Program-made: the position numbers and the translations under genes | Assembly: GCA_958450365.1 (NCBI GenBank) | Contig: CAUEEP010000928.1 | Location: 58,501 to 122,500, forward strand | Direction: 5' to 3' | Source: Mesorhabditis belari | Taxonomy: Eukaryota > Nematoda > Chromadorea > Rhabditida > Rhabditidae | Length of the DNA stretch: 64,000 nt | The notes under the pieces: model-generated | Seen by the model: only the letters and a program-made list of their open reading frames with translations | Database searches by the model: none | What the model was told of the DNA's origin: nothing | Shown: piece after piece, positions 37,901-51,293 of the stretch | How the letters are laid out: every line of letters starts with the position of its first letter | How positions within the stretch are numbered: position 1 is the first letter of the stretch

Positions 37901-40900
37901 ACATGTCGAAAGATTTCCGTCAAAAAGAATCAACAAGGGTAGAAATGAAGACCCAACTACCGATATTAGAATTGATATTCAGCCAACGATGGATCGGAAA
38001 ATACTGTTTGGCGCATTTGGATGCATACTATCGAGATAATCCGCTGAAATGGGCTGTGGCCACGGGAAGTGCCCCGGATGCACATTGTTTGTGAGTGATA
38101 CTTGCGAACGAGCACTCAAAAGCGTGACCGGTTACCGTAATCCGTTCGGTAGTTGCTCTGAAACGTGCTTCAGTTGCCGTAACTCATACAAGATGTTACC
38201 GTAACCCACAGCTCCGCCCCGAATCTCTCAACCTATTTCCATATGTCTAATCTCTGTATTATCTTCTTTCTTTCTTCTTCCCCCTTCTCTTCCCTCTTTC
38301 TCTTGGCAAGTTAAGATACCGGATAGCTCAGTGGTCAGAGCAATTGCTCGGAAAGTAAAAGGTCGATGGTTCAATCCCCTCTCCGGAAATCGACTTTTTC
38401 TTGCCAATTCCTTCACTTCTTTATGATACTTGGTGTATATGTAGTTTTTACGACATCGTAACTAGGTTACGGTAACATCTATTACGGGCTATGTGCTATG
38501 AGTTACAGTACTCGGGACGTGTTTTATAGAGCGGCTATCCGAGTCAGAGTTCAGCTACTGTAACCATACCGTTATCCGGGTCGGTTTGTGGTATAAATTT
38601 AAACCTAGATATTTACAGTTTATTTTGCATACTGTACTGTACAAATTATTTTGCATACTGTACAAATCCCCTTTAGCACTAACGATTCCATGGATTCCAC
38701 CGAAAAAGAAAGCGATCAGAAATGTTTCGATCTCCTTTCTCTTCTCAATTTTGGTCTCTGTGTTCCATCGACATGCACCGAATATGATGTGAAGAAAATG
38801 GTGAAATTCGGTGGGTTTTTCTGAAAATGAATACAAATAACCGGCTCTCATTTTAGCGTATGGACTTGTGGAAGCGGCAGTTGGGCGAGATCTTGTTTGT
38901 GATGTGCATGTTGAATGTAGAAGTGGTGAAAGAGAAAGAAGATTAGCTGAAAGTCCCCTATCACAATGTGCACGGTGAGTAGCTGACGAACAAAAGGCAA
39001 CCAAGTTACCGTAACCCTCTTGGGTTGATAGAGGCTTTACAAAAGTACTCAAGTCACCGCAATCCCGTGGCTTGCAGGTATCTAGTTTGTATTGTTGGAG
39101 CGCTTAAGTTAACGTGAGTCTTGAATGTGGCTTGGATAGGATAGCGTTGCCGTAATCCTGTTTGATCCGCGAAGTTGTCTAGGATACGGTTCTAGCAAGA
39201 CAGAACCATTGTCATCTTGTAAATTAAGCGCTTAAGTTACCGCGCTTGCTTGGACCTTCCTAGATACGGTAGCTATGTTGTTTGTTAGCGGGACAGACCC
39301 ATCTTATAATTTATGAACGCTTAACTTACTAAGATTAGGATACGGTAGCTATAGTGTACTTTAAACGCTGCGCACTCGTAACCAGCTTACGTTCAAATAC
39401 AAGAAATGTTCCCGAATTTTCAGTTATCTTCTCTCATTCATTTCAATCATGCTAATCTTTGGTACTTCATATGATTATCTCATCATTCAAAAACAAGTGA
39501 AAACCCTTCCAGAAAAGGAGAAAAAAGAATATCGAGAAAAACAACGTAAGTAAAGAGATTCTGTGCCTTACTATTAGCCAGCAATATTAGTCACCAATTT
39601 CAGACTCATTTCTCAAATTCATTTTGGCTTTCTCGATATACACGAATGGGCAACAAATCTTGAAAACGGATCATGGAGGAAAAACCGATCAAATTGATTG
39701 TTTACATGGGATGAGGTACGGGAATTATAGTTTATAGATATGCCTCGTGGGGACTAAACTACCGTAATCCCAAATGCTTTTACGGTAACCCTGGAACACA
39801 CTGATGCATACCCCAGTGTGCCCAGTAACAGTACCGTGCGTTAGCTAGAGCTGACTCCAGATCCAAACCTGGCCTTTGTACATTTTGTGTTCCAGATTCC
39901 TCTCGATGGCGTGGATCATTCTTGGGCACACCTATTATTACATTGGAACGAGTCTAACAATGGGTAAAGCTTACATAAACTGTATCTAGATATGATATTT
40001 TAGTCTAATATCCAATATCCAATATCTTTCTTATTTTCAGACAACCTCGTCCCTTCACTCGTCTCTTTTCCACAAATGTTCTACACTCAAGTCATCGTTC
40101 AAGCTCCATTAGCTGTCGACTCATTCTTCTATTTAAGGTTCGACAAATTGAATAATCAAAGAAATATCTATAATCTAAACTCGTATTGTATCTAAACTTT
40201 TCATTATTTTGTTTTCCTTAAGTTTAGCGGTCTTCTCTCTTCATATATGATGTTCAAAAAGCTATGGAAAAACAAAGAATTGCCGACATTGAAAAACCCA
40301 TTACTATGGCTGATGATTTATGTGAGAAGATATTTAAGGCAAGTTAAACAGTTGGAAATATTATTGACGATTTCTTCAGAATCACTCCCACTTATGTTTT
40401 CATCATGTTGCTCGATGTCACCGTTTTCTCATATTTCACAGATGGTTCGTTGATCGAGTTTTTGAACCGTTTTCTAAAACATGCCCCACTTTCTCCTTCT
40501 ACCGTATTTGGGCAGGCTCATGCTTTAAAGCGTCTACCAGAGTCAGAATTCAAAAGAATTTGCGGATAACTTATCTGTAGCTAACAAAAGTTAAAAGATA
40601 GATATCAATATTCTTGTCTGTCTTAGATAAGTTTTAATTCTTCGTCAAATTTCCATTTCCTAGGTCCTTTCTGGCGACCAATCGAGAAAACGGGCTGCCG
40701 GATTGCTTGGTGGACAAATCTGATCTACATGAACAATTTCTTGTTACAAGATGAAGAGTGTGTAAGTGCGGAGATATTATATCGAATAGAAAGACCCAGC
40801 AAACACTTTTCATCCTTTTCAGTGCATGGGTTGGACATGGTATCTCGCGAACGATTTCCAATTGCAAGTCTTCAGTCCGTTGATCTTGATCCCGTTATCG

Positions 40901-42588
40901 ATGTGAGTATCTAGATATATCTAAATATAGAATAAATTCTTTAAAATATACATATCCTAATCCTTTTTTCTCAGTTCTCCAATTTGGGGCTTTGCAATCG
41001 CTGGCGGAATCATGGGTGCATCATCGATCATGCAGGTCACAAATTAGATAGAAAATATCCAGCTAAGATTTTTGTATCTTCCTGTAAGGTTAAATGTCTT
41101 ACTGTTTGTATTCTAATATAACAGTTATTTTTGTTTCCAGGTGATTCTAATGATTATTCACGATTATCCACCTGCGCCGTTGTTGACGGCAAAGTTGCAA
41201 ATGTAAGTTCGATTATTTGTAGGTTTATTGTAGATGATAATAGTAATACTGTAGTGTACACAAGAAATAAGAAAATTGAATAGTGGTCAAGTTACGTAAT
41301 CTTGAAGCATATAATGAAATTCTAAACGGTGGGATAAAGCTATCGTAACCCCTGGTCTCAACGGTGGAGAAGTTATTTATACAAACATTTTGAAGCGTCG
41401 AAAAATTGGATTCCTACTGGAAAGATGTGTATGTTCGTCCATATGTTCGCTGTCAGCCATTCATCATTGGAATTCTTGTTGGATATCTTCTCATTCATTT
41501 CACAAGAAATCAAAAATCGTCGTTGAGATACAAGATGAATAAAGTAAAATGTTTAAATTTATCCCACAAATTTTCATTCTCAGAAGCATTTGCTCATTGG
41601 ATGGACGATTTCGACGATTCTTGGGCTGTACAGTGTTTTTGGTGAGTTGAGAAAGCTTGTACTTTGAGGTTGTAAACGCTAATTTTTGGATTCAGTGAAC
41701 CAGCGTGTTTCTTACTTTGAATGACTTCTTTTAGAAAACCCATAATTACTACCCATTTAGGGCTCTACAATTTCTCTCGTACCGGTGACATCTCAACTTG
41801 GTATTCTCTCATGTACGGGGCATTCGGTCGTCCAGCGTACGCTCTCGCAATCGCTTGGGTTTCTTTCGTTTGTGCGACAGGGAATGCTTGTAAGGGACAT
41901 TAAATGAAGATCTTTATCTCATTTACCTGAATATCCTTTTGCAGCTTATGTCAACAATTTCCTTGGTTGGAAATTCTTCACCCCATTGTCTCGTATCACT
42001 TTCGATGCTTATCTCATTCATCCGATTTTACTTCAAATCTACAATTTCTCTCGCCCACAACCCTTCCATTTGACTACGTTTTTCCAAATGGTGAGTGGGA
42101 TTTGATGAAAGATACAGTAATACTTTAAGAATGAGATGACTATAAACCAGATCAGTTTTGGCCATGGATCTTGCTTGCCTTGCCTGGCCTGACTTAAAAG
42201 ATAAGCATTTTCTAGATGCGACACACATTTGAAGCGGTGATTGTCTCCTATTTTGCCGCTTTGTGTATCTCTTTGGGTGTCGAGGTGCCCACATCGATAT
42301 TTGAGGCCAGGTTTGCGAAATTTAATGAAAGAATACTGTAAAAGAAGGATAAGAAATAAAATCTCGACCTCACTTATATTTTTCAAAAAATTCAGAACAA
42401 TGCGAAGTCTCAATTCTCTTCTTCGACCAAAACGCAAAAGGGAAAACGAACAAGAAGGAGGAATTGAATTGGTGGATAAGAGCAAATTGGAGGAGAATCT
42501 GGAGATGAAAGCAAAAAATGAACAAAATGAAGAAGATATTCAATTCATCGAAGAAAGCGAACCATTGAATGGAACAAATAAAAATTGA
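34901..42588 (+). CDS. NRF-6-like acyltransferase-3 membrane protein (789 aa)
   Basis: Nose-resistant-to-fluoxetine family: signal peptide, extracellular NRF domain, then an acyltransferase-3 multi-pass membrane domain; worm NRF-6 acts in lipid/drug uptake and yolk transport. Twenty-five exons close in frame, the first 34901-34987, then 35763-35864, 37141-37255, 37532-37601, 37711-37781, 37830-37938, 37983-38090, 38677-38810 and so on to 42396-42588. The ATG lies 16 bases after TTTCAG, so it is probably trans-spliced. NRF domain: WTAVEYATHVKEHR, VLDSMGKVPAGILGGNNLWV, GKYCLAHLDAYY, GLCVPSTCTEYDVKKMV. Acyltransferase-3: CLHGMRFLSMAWIILGHTYY, PLAVDSFFYLSGLL, CRIAWWTNLIYMNNFL, WYLANDFQLQVFSPLILIPL, KDVYVRPYVRCQPFIIGILV, PLSRITFDAYLIHPILLQIY. 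An acidic, charged C-terminal tail of about 55 residues ends the protein. One intron has a GC donor (40339-40340) and two have non-CAG acceptors (TTTGAG before 37830, TTTGAAG before 41396). Intron 2 carries an 818-bp transposon; intron 7 a tRNA-like sequence. Confidence 0.95.
35923..36740. mobile_element. 818-bp DNA transposon with ~155-bp inverted repeats, TTAA flanks
   Basis: Left arm 35923-36078 and right arm 36585-36740 are near-perfect inverted copies (AGGGGGTATTAATCGCGG, GGGTGACCATAAAA, ACGCCAACCACCTG, ending GGAGACG..GCAAGGCT). Both ends abut TTAA (35919-35922 and 36741-36744), the target of piggyBac-type elements, although the terminus does not start CCC as most piggyBac ends do. The 0.5-kb core has no recognisable transposase. 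It lies in intron 2 of the NRF-like gene. Confidence 0.8.
38317..38388 (+). repeat. tRNA-like sequence, 72 nt, nearly complete cloverleaf
   Basis: Acceptor arms TACCGGA and TCCGGAA pair at six of seven positions. The D arm is GCTCAGTGGTCAGAGC, the T arm carries GGTTCAATCCC, and the anticodon loop TCGGAAA would give anticodon GGA (Ser) on a short-variable-loop scaffold, which a true serine tRNA would not have. The weak anticodon stem (four of five with one wobble) and that mismatch argue for a tRNA-derived repeat or pseudogene. Internal A and B boxes look usable. It lies in intron 7 of the NRF-like gene, same strand. Confidence 0.6.
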
Positions 42589-43126
42589 GAGTAGGGTTTT
42601 GGAAATTGCGTAGTGATGACCCTGTGATTGGAGTGATTTTCGTGTTTTGTGCATAAATTTCGTGCTAACTTTCAAGAGTTCCACAGTGAACCAATCGAGA
42701 AAACACTTCAGAACTGAGAAAAATCGATTTAGATTTAGTTTCAGATTGTGAGCACAAAAATATTCTTGAATCAATACTCTTCTAACCTCGTACACAATCC
42801 AAATGTACAGGGGTGCGGTAAAAGTTTTTTTTGAAAAGAATATAACATTTACTGGCTTTTACTAGGCGGACCAACCATTACCTAACGGTTTTATAGCCTC
42901 TTAATTGATATAGATAGCTGAAATGTCATAAAAGATACGGTAATTTTTAGAATTTTCATAAATTTATTCACTGGCAGTTCACAAAGAGCACCAATCATTT
43001 TTCAAAAAAAAAAAAGAAAATCCGTCAAAATTTGGGTCATTTTAAAATGTGATGGCAAAACGGGATTTGTACAAAACGTAAATATAAAAAAGATATCCAT
43101 AGATTATGCTTGATCTCAAAATTCCT
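42589..43126. other. convergent intergenic region (NRF-like / calponin)
   Basis: 0.54 kb between two convergent stop codons; it should hold both 3' UTRs. AT-rich, no further feature recognised. Confidence 0.6.
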
Positions 43127-46100
43127 TCAATGTCCTTGTCCATCGGGTTTAATCTGTCTCGTCAATCCATACGGGGTCATCCCTTTTTGTGAGGCACATT
43201 TATTCGTTCCATATTGAAGTGGGATCACTGTGTCACCTGGAATGTTTACAAATTTCCGAAATGTGCCCAACTTTCTCTTTCTATCGTAATCATGTCGCTA
43301 CTTTTTATCCAATATAACGTAGATTTAGACTAAGTTACGGTATATGAAGCATTCTCTAGAGCACTTGCTCAATCTCAAATGCTCAGAACTCGTTTTCTAA
43401 AATTTGCCCTTTTCTCTCACTACCGTACTCATGATATTACGATAGTGGAACACGTTTTAAGAAAGTTGATTAGATTAGATGTACAAACTCTATACTTGAG
43501 CAAGTTTTGTTGGCAAATTCTGACTTCGACATCTATCAGTAAATGACGAGAACAAATTGGCAATTTTCAGATTTCTTGTCTTGTAGGTAATTCTTACTGA
43601 AAGCTTGAAAAATCTGACGTTACACTTAAAGTTCTCTTTTATATTTTTGTGCATTTCTAATGAAATCCAATCCTTAACCCACCACTCCTCATCGTGCAAT
43701 CATCGAAACGTCTCGGATTTGCCTGCGCGATTTTGACGACCCATTGCGGGAACGGAACTGGGGCACCCTTGGCTTGAGCCTGGAAATTGAAAACTTGAAA
43801 AAAGAATAAGAAATCAAGTTTTTAACCGTCTAATGCAAGATTACAATCGTCTATTGCAAGAAAATTACACATTCTCTGAGAAATTTCCCGAAAACACTCA
43901 CCACAGCCGTCAAGAATCGCAGACACTCGATCACCTGGAAAATCATAAAAATTTACTGGGCTTTGTTTAGAAAAGGATTTTCTGTATTTTCTAAACTGTA
44001 TTTGTACCTTATACATTTGTTTATTCTCATAGAGATCCACGGTTTGAAAGAGTGAAATCTCGGCAACACCGAAATTTTTCGCAGCGTGGAGGAAATGGGA
44101 GATGTTCTCCATCTGAAAGCAAAAATATGAATGGCTCGAGATTAAAGTTGTCGATCAATATCAATTTTAAAGCCTTAAAGCTTTTAGGTAGATCAGAAAC
44201 AAGAAATTTACATGGATGGCCCTTACAATCTGGCGTTTACTCTGTGTTCTCGTAAACGCGGTCGTTTGGCACAGTAGGCTCGTTAGCTTTACAATGAGTA
44301 CATGAGAAAATTAAGGAAATCAAGCTATTTGAGGCTACGCTTTTCTGTGAGCACAAAGTAAAAGAAGCTGGATTTATTTGTTGGTTTACTTCCAAATTTT
44401 CAGCTCACCTTGTGAAATGGCATCTTCGGTCGCATATTGCACGGGATCACATCACGACCGTTCAAACGATTCATTAAACTGAAAAAAATGTTGCTTTTTC
44501 ATTGTTAGGTAGGTTGATTTTAGCTCAAAAATGAATGACTGACACACAAAGCATCACTCCGTCTTTAAGCGCATCGCAAATATGCTGTGCGGTGGAGAAC
44601 TCGGCCGGATCCGACTCGAAATTCATGCCGGTTGCCTGAAATGGGGAAAATAATTATTAGATTGCGGAAAAAAAGCGCGCTTTTTTGGTGTAATAATTTT
44701 TTTGCATTCTACAAGAAATAGCAACTATCAATCGGTAAGGTATTCTCCATTTTTATCGATAACTTTCCATCCCAAATCCTTGATTCCATTTGTGAAAAAT
44801 TGGGAATTTTTGGAGCCAAAATAGTTGTTGACCGCTTTTTTGACTTGAGCATGATCACCGAACTTTTCTCCCATGATAAACTGTTTTAAGGACCGAAATA
44901 AAAAGTAATCTGACGAGGCTAAATTAGGAGAGCATGTGGAAGAAACTTCCAGTCCAGCTCATCAATTTTTTTCGTGAATGACTTTTGCAGTTTGCATTTT
45001 CGCGTTGTCGTCCAAAAATCGAATCTTTGATTGATTGAGCCCCAATTTCTTTAAAGCATCGTTAACTCTAGTGAATTGTTTTGAATAGAGATCAGCATCA
45101 ATGTTTTCTCCTGGATTAGCTAACTCATAGTGCACCAAACCTTTTAAGCTCCACCAGCAATAGCATCATCATTCTTTCCATGAATATCAGGTTTAGGAGT
45201 GTTTTGAGGGGTTTGTCCGGGAGATAGTCATTGGTTCTTTCTTTTGACATTCCCGTAATTAATCCAAGCTTCATTAGGTATCAAACTCGAATCCCAAAAA
45301 CCATCAGCTTTGCATTTATGGAGCAAAAAAGAACTGGCGTTGACACAAGTTGTTTTGTTATCTTGAGTCAGTTCGTGCGGGATCCATTTTTCACAGCAAA
45401 TTTTTTTTTCCCGAGTTGGTGCAAATGGTTGTCGATTGTCTTCTGATCAACATTTCTGCAAGCTCGCGAGTCTTGAGTGTTGGGTTGAAGTCAATTTCAA
45501 TTCCCCAGTGCGAAATTCAAAACGCGCATTACTTTTTTCTCAACCTAATCCATTGAATAACAAAATTTGAATTAAAATATTCTTTTGATGAATTAGATTC
45601 GATCGAATTCCCGAACTCACCTCTTCAATCCAAAACAAAACCTCGATCGCCTCTTCGAGATTGAAACGCGCTTGGTTCTGGAATTTCGAGTTGCGTTACG
45701 AATTAGCACCAAATATCTGGTATTTTTCCTGAATTTAGTATCACTTTGTTACGGGACTAGTCATAGATTTATTTCATAGGAATATTATATTTCTAATCAT
45801 AAGCAGTGATTTTCTCTTTTTAGTTGTGAATTTCCACTTTACAATCTGACCTTTTTCTCGAGTTCCCTGCTCAGGCCGTAGCTCGGACCATGGTTTGCCA
45901 TAATTGAAAAAGCTTTAGAGAATCAAAAAATTTAGCGTTGACACAGAAAGAATCTAAAATTGTTCAATAGATTATCGATCAGAGAAAAAAAATGACTGGA
46001 AAAGTTTGCGGGTATTCAAAAAAGAGTGGGGAGATGATGATTCAGCTGAAAGATAAACACAAATTTAGAAAAGGGAAAAGGGGAAACCATTCCGGAAAAC

Positions 46101-46292
46101 CCCACCAAACAATGGGGAAACACAACAGTTTAGGAGGGGAAAGAAAGACTGGAAGATTGGATTATTTTGTGGATGTTTGGTCATCGATTTATAATATTTC
46201 GTTTATGTATGTTACTGAAGATCATTGATATGTACTAAACTTGTCCACGCACCTTTTCTGGTGCATTGCGGTTGACTTTCTTGTTTGACAAA
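43127..46292 (-). CDS. calponin / transgelin-like actin-binding protein (5' end not found)
   Basis: Actin-binding protein with one calponin-homology domain and a single CLIK repeat, as in worm CPN proteins of the body-wall muscle. Minus-strand exons: 46292-46253, 45677-45621, 44635-44544, 44478-44409, 44112-44008, 43934-43902, 43779-43683 and 43236-43127, all in phase. Motifs: KKVNRNAPEK, NLEEAIEVLFWIEE, HICDALKDGVMLCVLMNRLN, MENISHFLHAAKNFGVAEIS, LFQTVDLYENKQMYK, VIECLRFLTAV, PVPFPQWVVKIAQANPRRF, then the CLIK repeat VIPLQYGTNKCASQKGMTPY and GLTRQIKPDGQGH. The first exon with the start codon is not identified; it should lie between 46293 and about 49200. The intron 44636-45620 was invaded by a mariner element, now decayed. 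Confidence 0.9.
44720..45560 (-). mobile_element. decayed mariner transposon in a calponin intron
   Basis: Minus-strand translation gives broken mariner-transposase pieces in several frames: KGLVHYELANPGENIDADLY, FTRVNDALKKLG, then IRFLDDNAKMQTAKVIHEK and DELDWKFLPHALL, the last two covering the second catalytic Asp region of the DD34D family (usually QDNARPHTA). Stops and frame changes are many. The 5' end near 45550 reads TTAGGTTGAG on the minus strand. It is of the same type as the copy at 51294-52402 but older. Confidence 0.85.
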
Positions 46293-49272
46293 CTGATATA
46301 AAACAACAAAAATGGTTAAAAAGCACTAAAGGATTTTGAAATCTTAAAATATGATGAAGAAATGAAAAAGAAAGGAAAAAGAGAATGATGGGTTCAATCA
46401 ATGAAAGGAAATCGGCAAGAAGGTGAGCTTGATTGAAACCTTGCGTTTTTCAGCCTCAACGTTTAGACATAAGTGACAATGGAAGAATGAATGAAAATCA
46501 ATGAAATCGATGAAATCGATTGAAAAGATGGATGGGTGAAAGAAAATAGATTATATTTTAGCGAATATTTCTAAGCAGACGATTGAGATGAATTGCATAT
46601 CTACTATATATAAAACAGAAGAGACGTCTGTATGTCTGTCTGTGCGCAGACGCAACACTCCGTAATTACGTTTGCTCTATCGGTTAAAAGGCAAAGTATT
46701 TAGCTTTTGCGCGCGATATTTTGTTCGCGGGGGTTTTCAACTATGGAGAATCTGATTTTTAGGTCCATTTTCAAAAAGGGGCGAGGCTTAACATGGGTTA
46801 CGGTAGTTTTAGTCATTTGAATGGATTCCCCACCTCCCCAGTGGAAAATGCGAACAAATTGAGCGTTTTCCCCTGGTTTAAGGATGATTGGGCATGTTTG
46901 CATATCTGGTTTTGAACAAGCTGTAACAGGCAAGCCGCCAAAATTCAGTGACACAAAATGACTTTGTAAGGTTTTGTAATGTGGAAGACGAATTGAACTG
47001 AATTGAACATTCAAATGGATAATCAATCAGAGGGAAACAGGGAACAGAGGAAACCTTGAGAGATCAGTCTCTTTTCTTTTCTCTCTTTTTGATTCAAATA
47101 GCATTGTTTTCACGAAAATCCGATCCGATGAATGAATGAATGAATGAGAGAAATGAATGGAAAGAGAATGGAAGAGTCTGAATTGACAGGAAATCGCGGT
47201 GAAGGGAAAAGAAAGGCTAGGATTGGAGGAGTGAAGAAGAAAGACTCGAACAAGTGCCGGATCAAGTCCACAAATGAAAGAAAGTGAAAGGAGAGGGAAC
47301 TATTTGGGAGAAGAAAAGGAAACGAGAATATTAAGACAAATACTTTAGAACATAACAAAAAGCGTTTTCAGGGACTACTAGGATAGGTCACAGGATTTAC
47401 AAATAGTAAGAGGTACCTCTGTACTGGAGATGATTAGCGTTGGGTACTCTTCTGAGCCCTCGTTCAAATATATAAACCATGCTTTGCGTGGTTCTCACTT
47501 TGTCATCAATCAACTTTATTTTGAAAACAATTTGAGTACTTTAATCCATACCAATAATCAATGGCGTCATTTGTAGTTTCACGGAATACAAAATATCATT
47601 GCGTTACTGTAGAATGGCTTATTACTGTAGAACGTTATTGTAGAACCTTACTGTAGAACGTTACTGTAGAACTCAAACTACTTGTAAAAAAGAAGGCATG
47701 TACGCACGACTTTTAGGAAGCTATTTCAAATTTGTTCGTAGTTTTCAAATTGTTCTAAATAAAACAATAGGCTTTTAACATGTGTAAAGCTTAAATTATA
47801 GAAAAAAGTCTATTTCAAAAGAAAAAAAACTTTCGAAAAAAAAATCGCGGATTCGCCCTGTCGATCGTTGAATGGAAATTTGAGAATAGTCTGGATTTGC
47901 GGAAAAGGAAAAGAGGGAATGTTGCCTTTTTTGACCCGATTCTTTTACTCAATCGGAAAAAGTGCAAAAACGATTGATCTTGCAAAAAAATAAAAACGAA
48001 GTCGAAGAATATGAAACTTAAAAAGTGATCTTTATCGAAAGCTTGATCTTTAAGCTCTAGTGGATTCCTGACGTTATCTGCGCTACCCATATATTACATC
48101 CATTATATTGTGCTGCTTTTTATGAATTCATGCGTATTAATCCTAAGTCTTGCGCACTTTATTTCATGTCCTGAATAAAGTATCTATATAGAGCATTGAA
48201 ATTCTCATGCGTGCGTCAGATGGAATGCGTTTACAGATTTTCAGCACAAGGTATACCATCCCTAAAGCAAATCTCGTCAAACTTTGGATCTCAAAAAAAC
48301 ATTAAGATTCCATCATTTTTGGTGTTCATTTGCAAAAACATGATATTTTAAAAGAAAAGGCCGAATTTTAATGAGCTTTTGGCGAATGAGCGAATTTTAA
48401 TGAATTTTCATGCACTTCTGGGAATTCCAATCCTCCATTTTCACCTTAATCAATCGATTTCAAAAAAAATCAGAAAATAAAAAATAAAACAAGCTATGGA
48501 AATTTTCTTTGTGAAAATATGAAAACGAAAGCAATTTTTTTCACAGATTCCCGTCAGCAATTTGAGATGTTTTTGAGGAGAATATTTTGAAAACATTCCT
48601 CGTTTTGGATTGGGAAAAATAAGGAAAAGATTCGAATTTTTGTCTTGAAATTGTTTGTGGTCTCTTTGACAAAGAAAATGATGAGAATCCCAGAAAAAAA
48701 AATTGATTGCTTTATCCAAAAGTTGATTAAATCACTGTCAGAAATTTCAGAAATACGAAATATTGGATGTTCTCGATATCAGAAATCTCAATCTATCCAT
48801 CCCATTCATTCAGATCGAACATATTTGGGGCGATCGGGAGAAAATCGGGGATTTCACCCCTTCTTCTGCCCTTCTTTTGCCCTTTCTTTGCCTTTTCTTC
48901 TTCTCATTCTTTATCCCTTTCCTTCCACCCATCCCATTTTAGGGAAATTTTCACGAACTTTCCATATTCACTGAGAAAATATCGATCGATTTCGGGGAGT
49001 ATTTTCGAAGGAGATCTGCATTTAAGCTCTTGTTAACGCATACTTTCTGGTATAGCTCGAAGAAAACGAGAAATCGGTAGGCCAGGAAGTGTGCCTTTAC
49101 TCGAGCACAACGTACGGATTCTCTGATTTTATTAGACTTTTCGAAGATTTCGTGCAGAAAAATTCTTTCACAATCAATGTGTTCATTTCTGCAACTTTGA
49201 GTACTTTTTATTTTGGCACCATACACATGAAAGCATTCAATGAATCGAAGAAACCCCAAAAGTAGAATTCGA
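46293..49272. other. region between calponin exons and calcyphosin
   Basis: Both neighbours are on the minus strand. A SINE-like opening (CTACTATATATAAAA, GTCTGTCTGTG) lies at 46598-46660 and a tandem TTACTGTAGAACG array at 47603-47673. The missing first exon and promoter of calponin should be here, but I could not identify them. Otherwise AT-rich with no supported feature. Confidence 0.45.
47603..47673. repeat. short tandem array of TTACTGTAGAACG-type units
   Basis: Five consecutive imperfect copies of a 13-to-15-base unit TTACTGTAGAAYG. TACTGTAG/CTACAGTA words are common elsewhere in the window singly. Confidence 0.75.
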
Positions 49273-50841
<1,569 letters not shown>

Positions 50842-51293
50842 TTGGAGAATCGGAGAGAAATCTGAAAAATAGGGTAAATGAAAGAAAGTATATCTAGTCA
50901 ATCTTATGCAGCTTTTAAAATCTTAACTCAACATTTTTGACTACAATTTGCTAAAGAGTTAGGGAAAAAGTGGTGAAAGCACCCAAAAATTTATGTGTTT
51001 TGAGGAGGAGAGAATGCTAAAAAGAAAGGAAAAGGGGGACAATTTTGACCCCAAACAAAAAAGGCAAAAAGGAAAAGGGGAAGATCTATAAAATGGAGAC
51101 CCAACCAGAAAAAAAAGGCTTTGAATGGAAAAAGAAAGAGGCTATTGGACAACTAGAAGCCGAGAAATGCAAAGAAAAGTTGTTGGAAAAACTCCCTGAA
51201 GTTTTTTTTTTTTAATTCGATGCAATGTTTTAATACTCATACATAGATATTTATAAAAAAGCCATTCACTGTCACCAGACTTGCTTACAATTA

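Noticed and set aside
38228..38416. Minus-strand frame with RGLNHRPFTFRAIALTTELS
   Set aside because: This is the familiar false protein made by translating the antisense of a tRNA-like sequence.
38555..39052. 165-codon minus-strand frame
   Set aside because: It is antisense to well-supported exons of the NRF-like gene and spans their introns; no motif of its own.
45992..46228. 78-codon plus-strand frame (MTGKVCGYSKKSG...)
   Set aside because: It lies next to calponin exons on the other strand and has purine-rich composition; no homology recognised.
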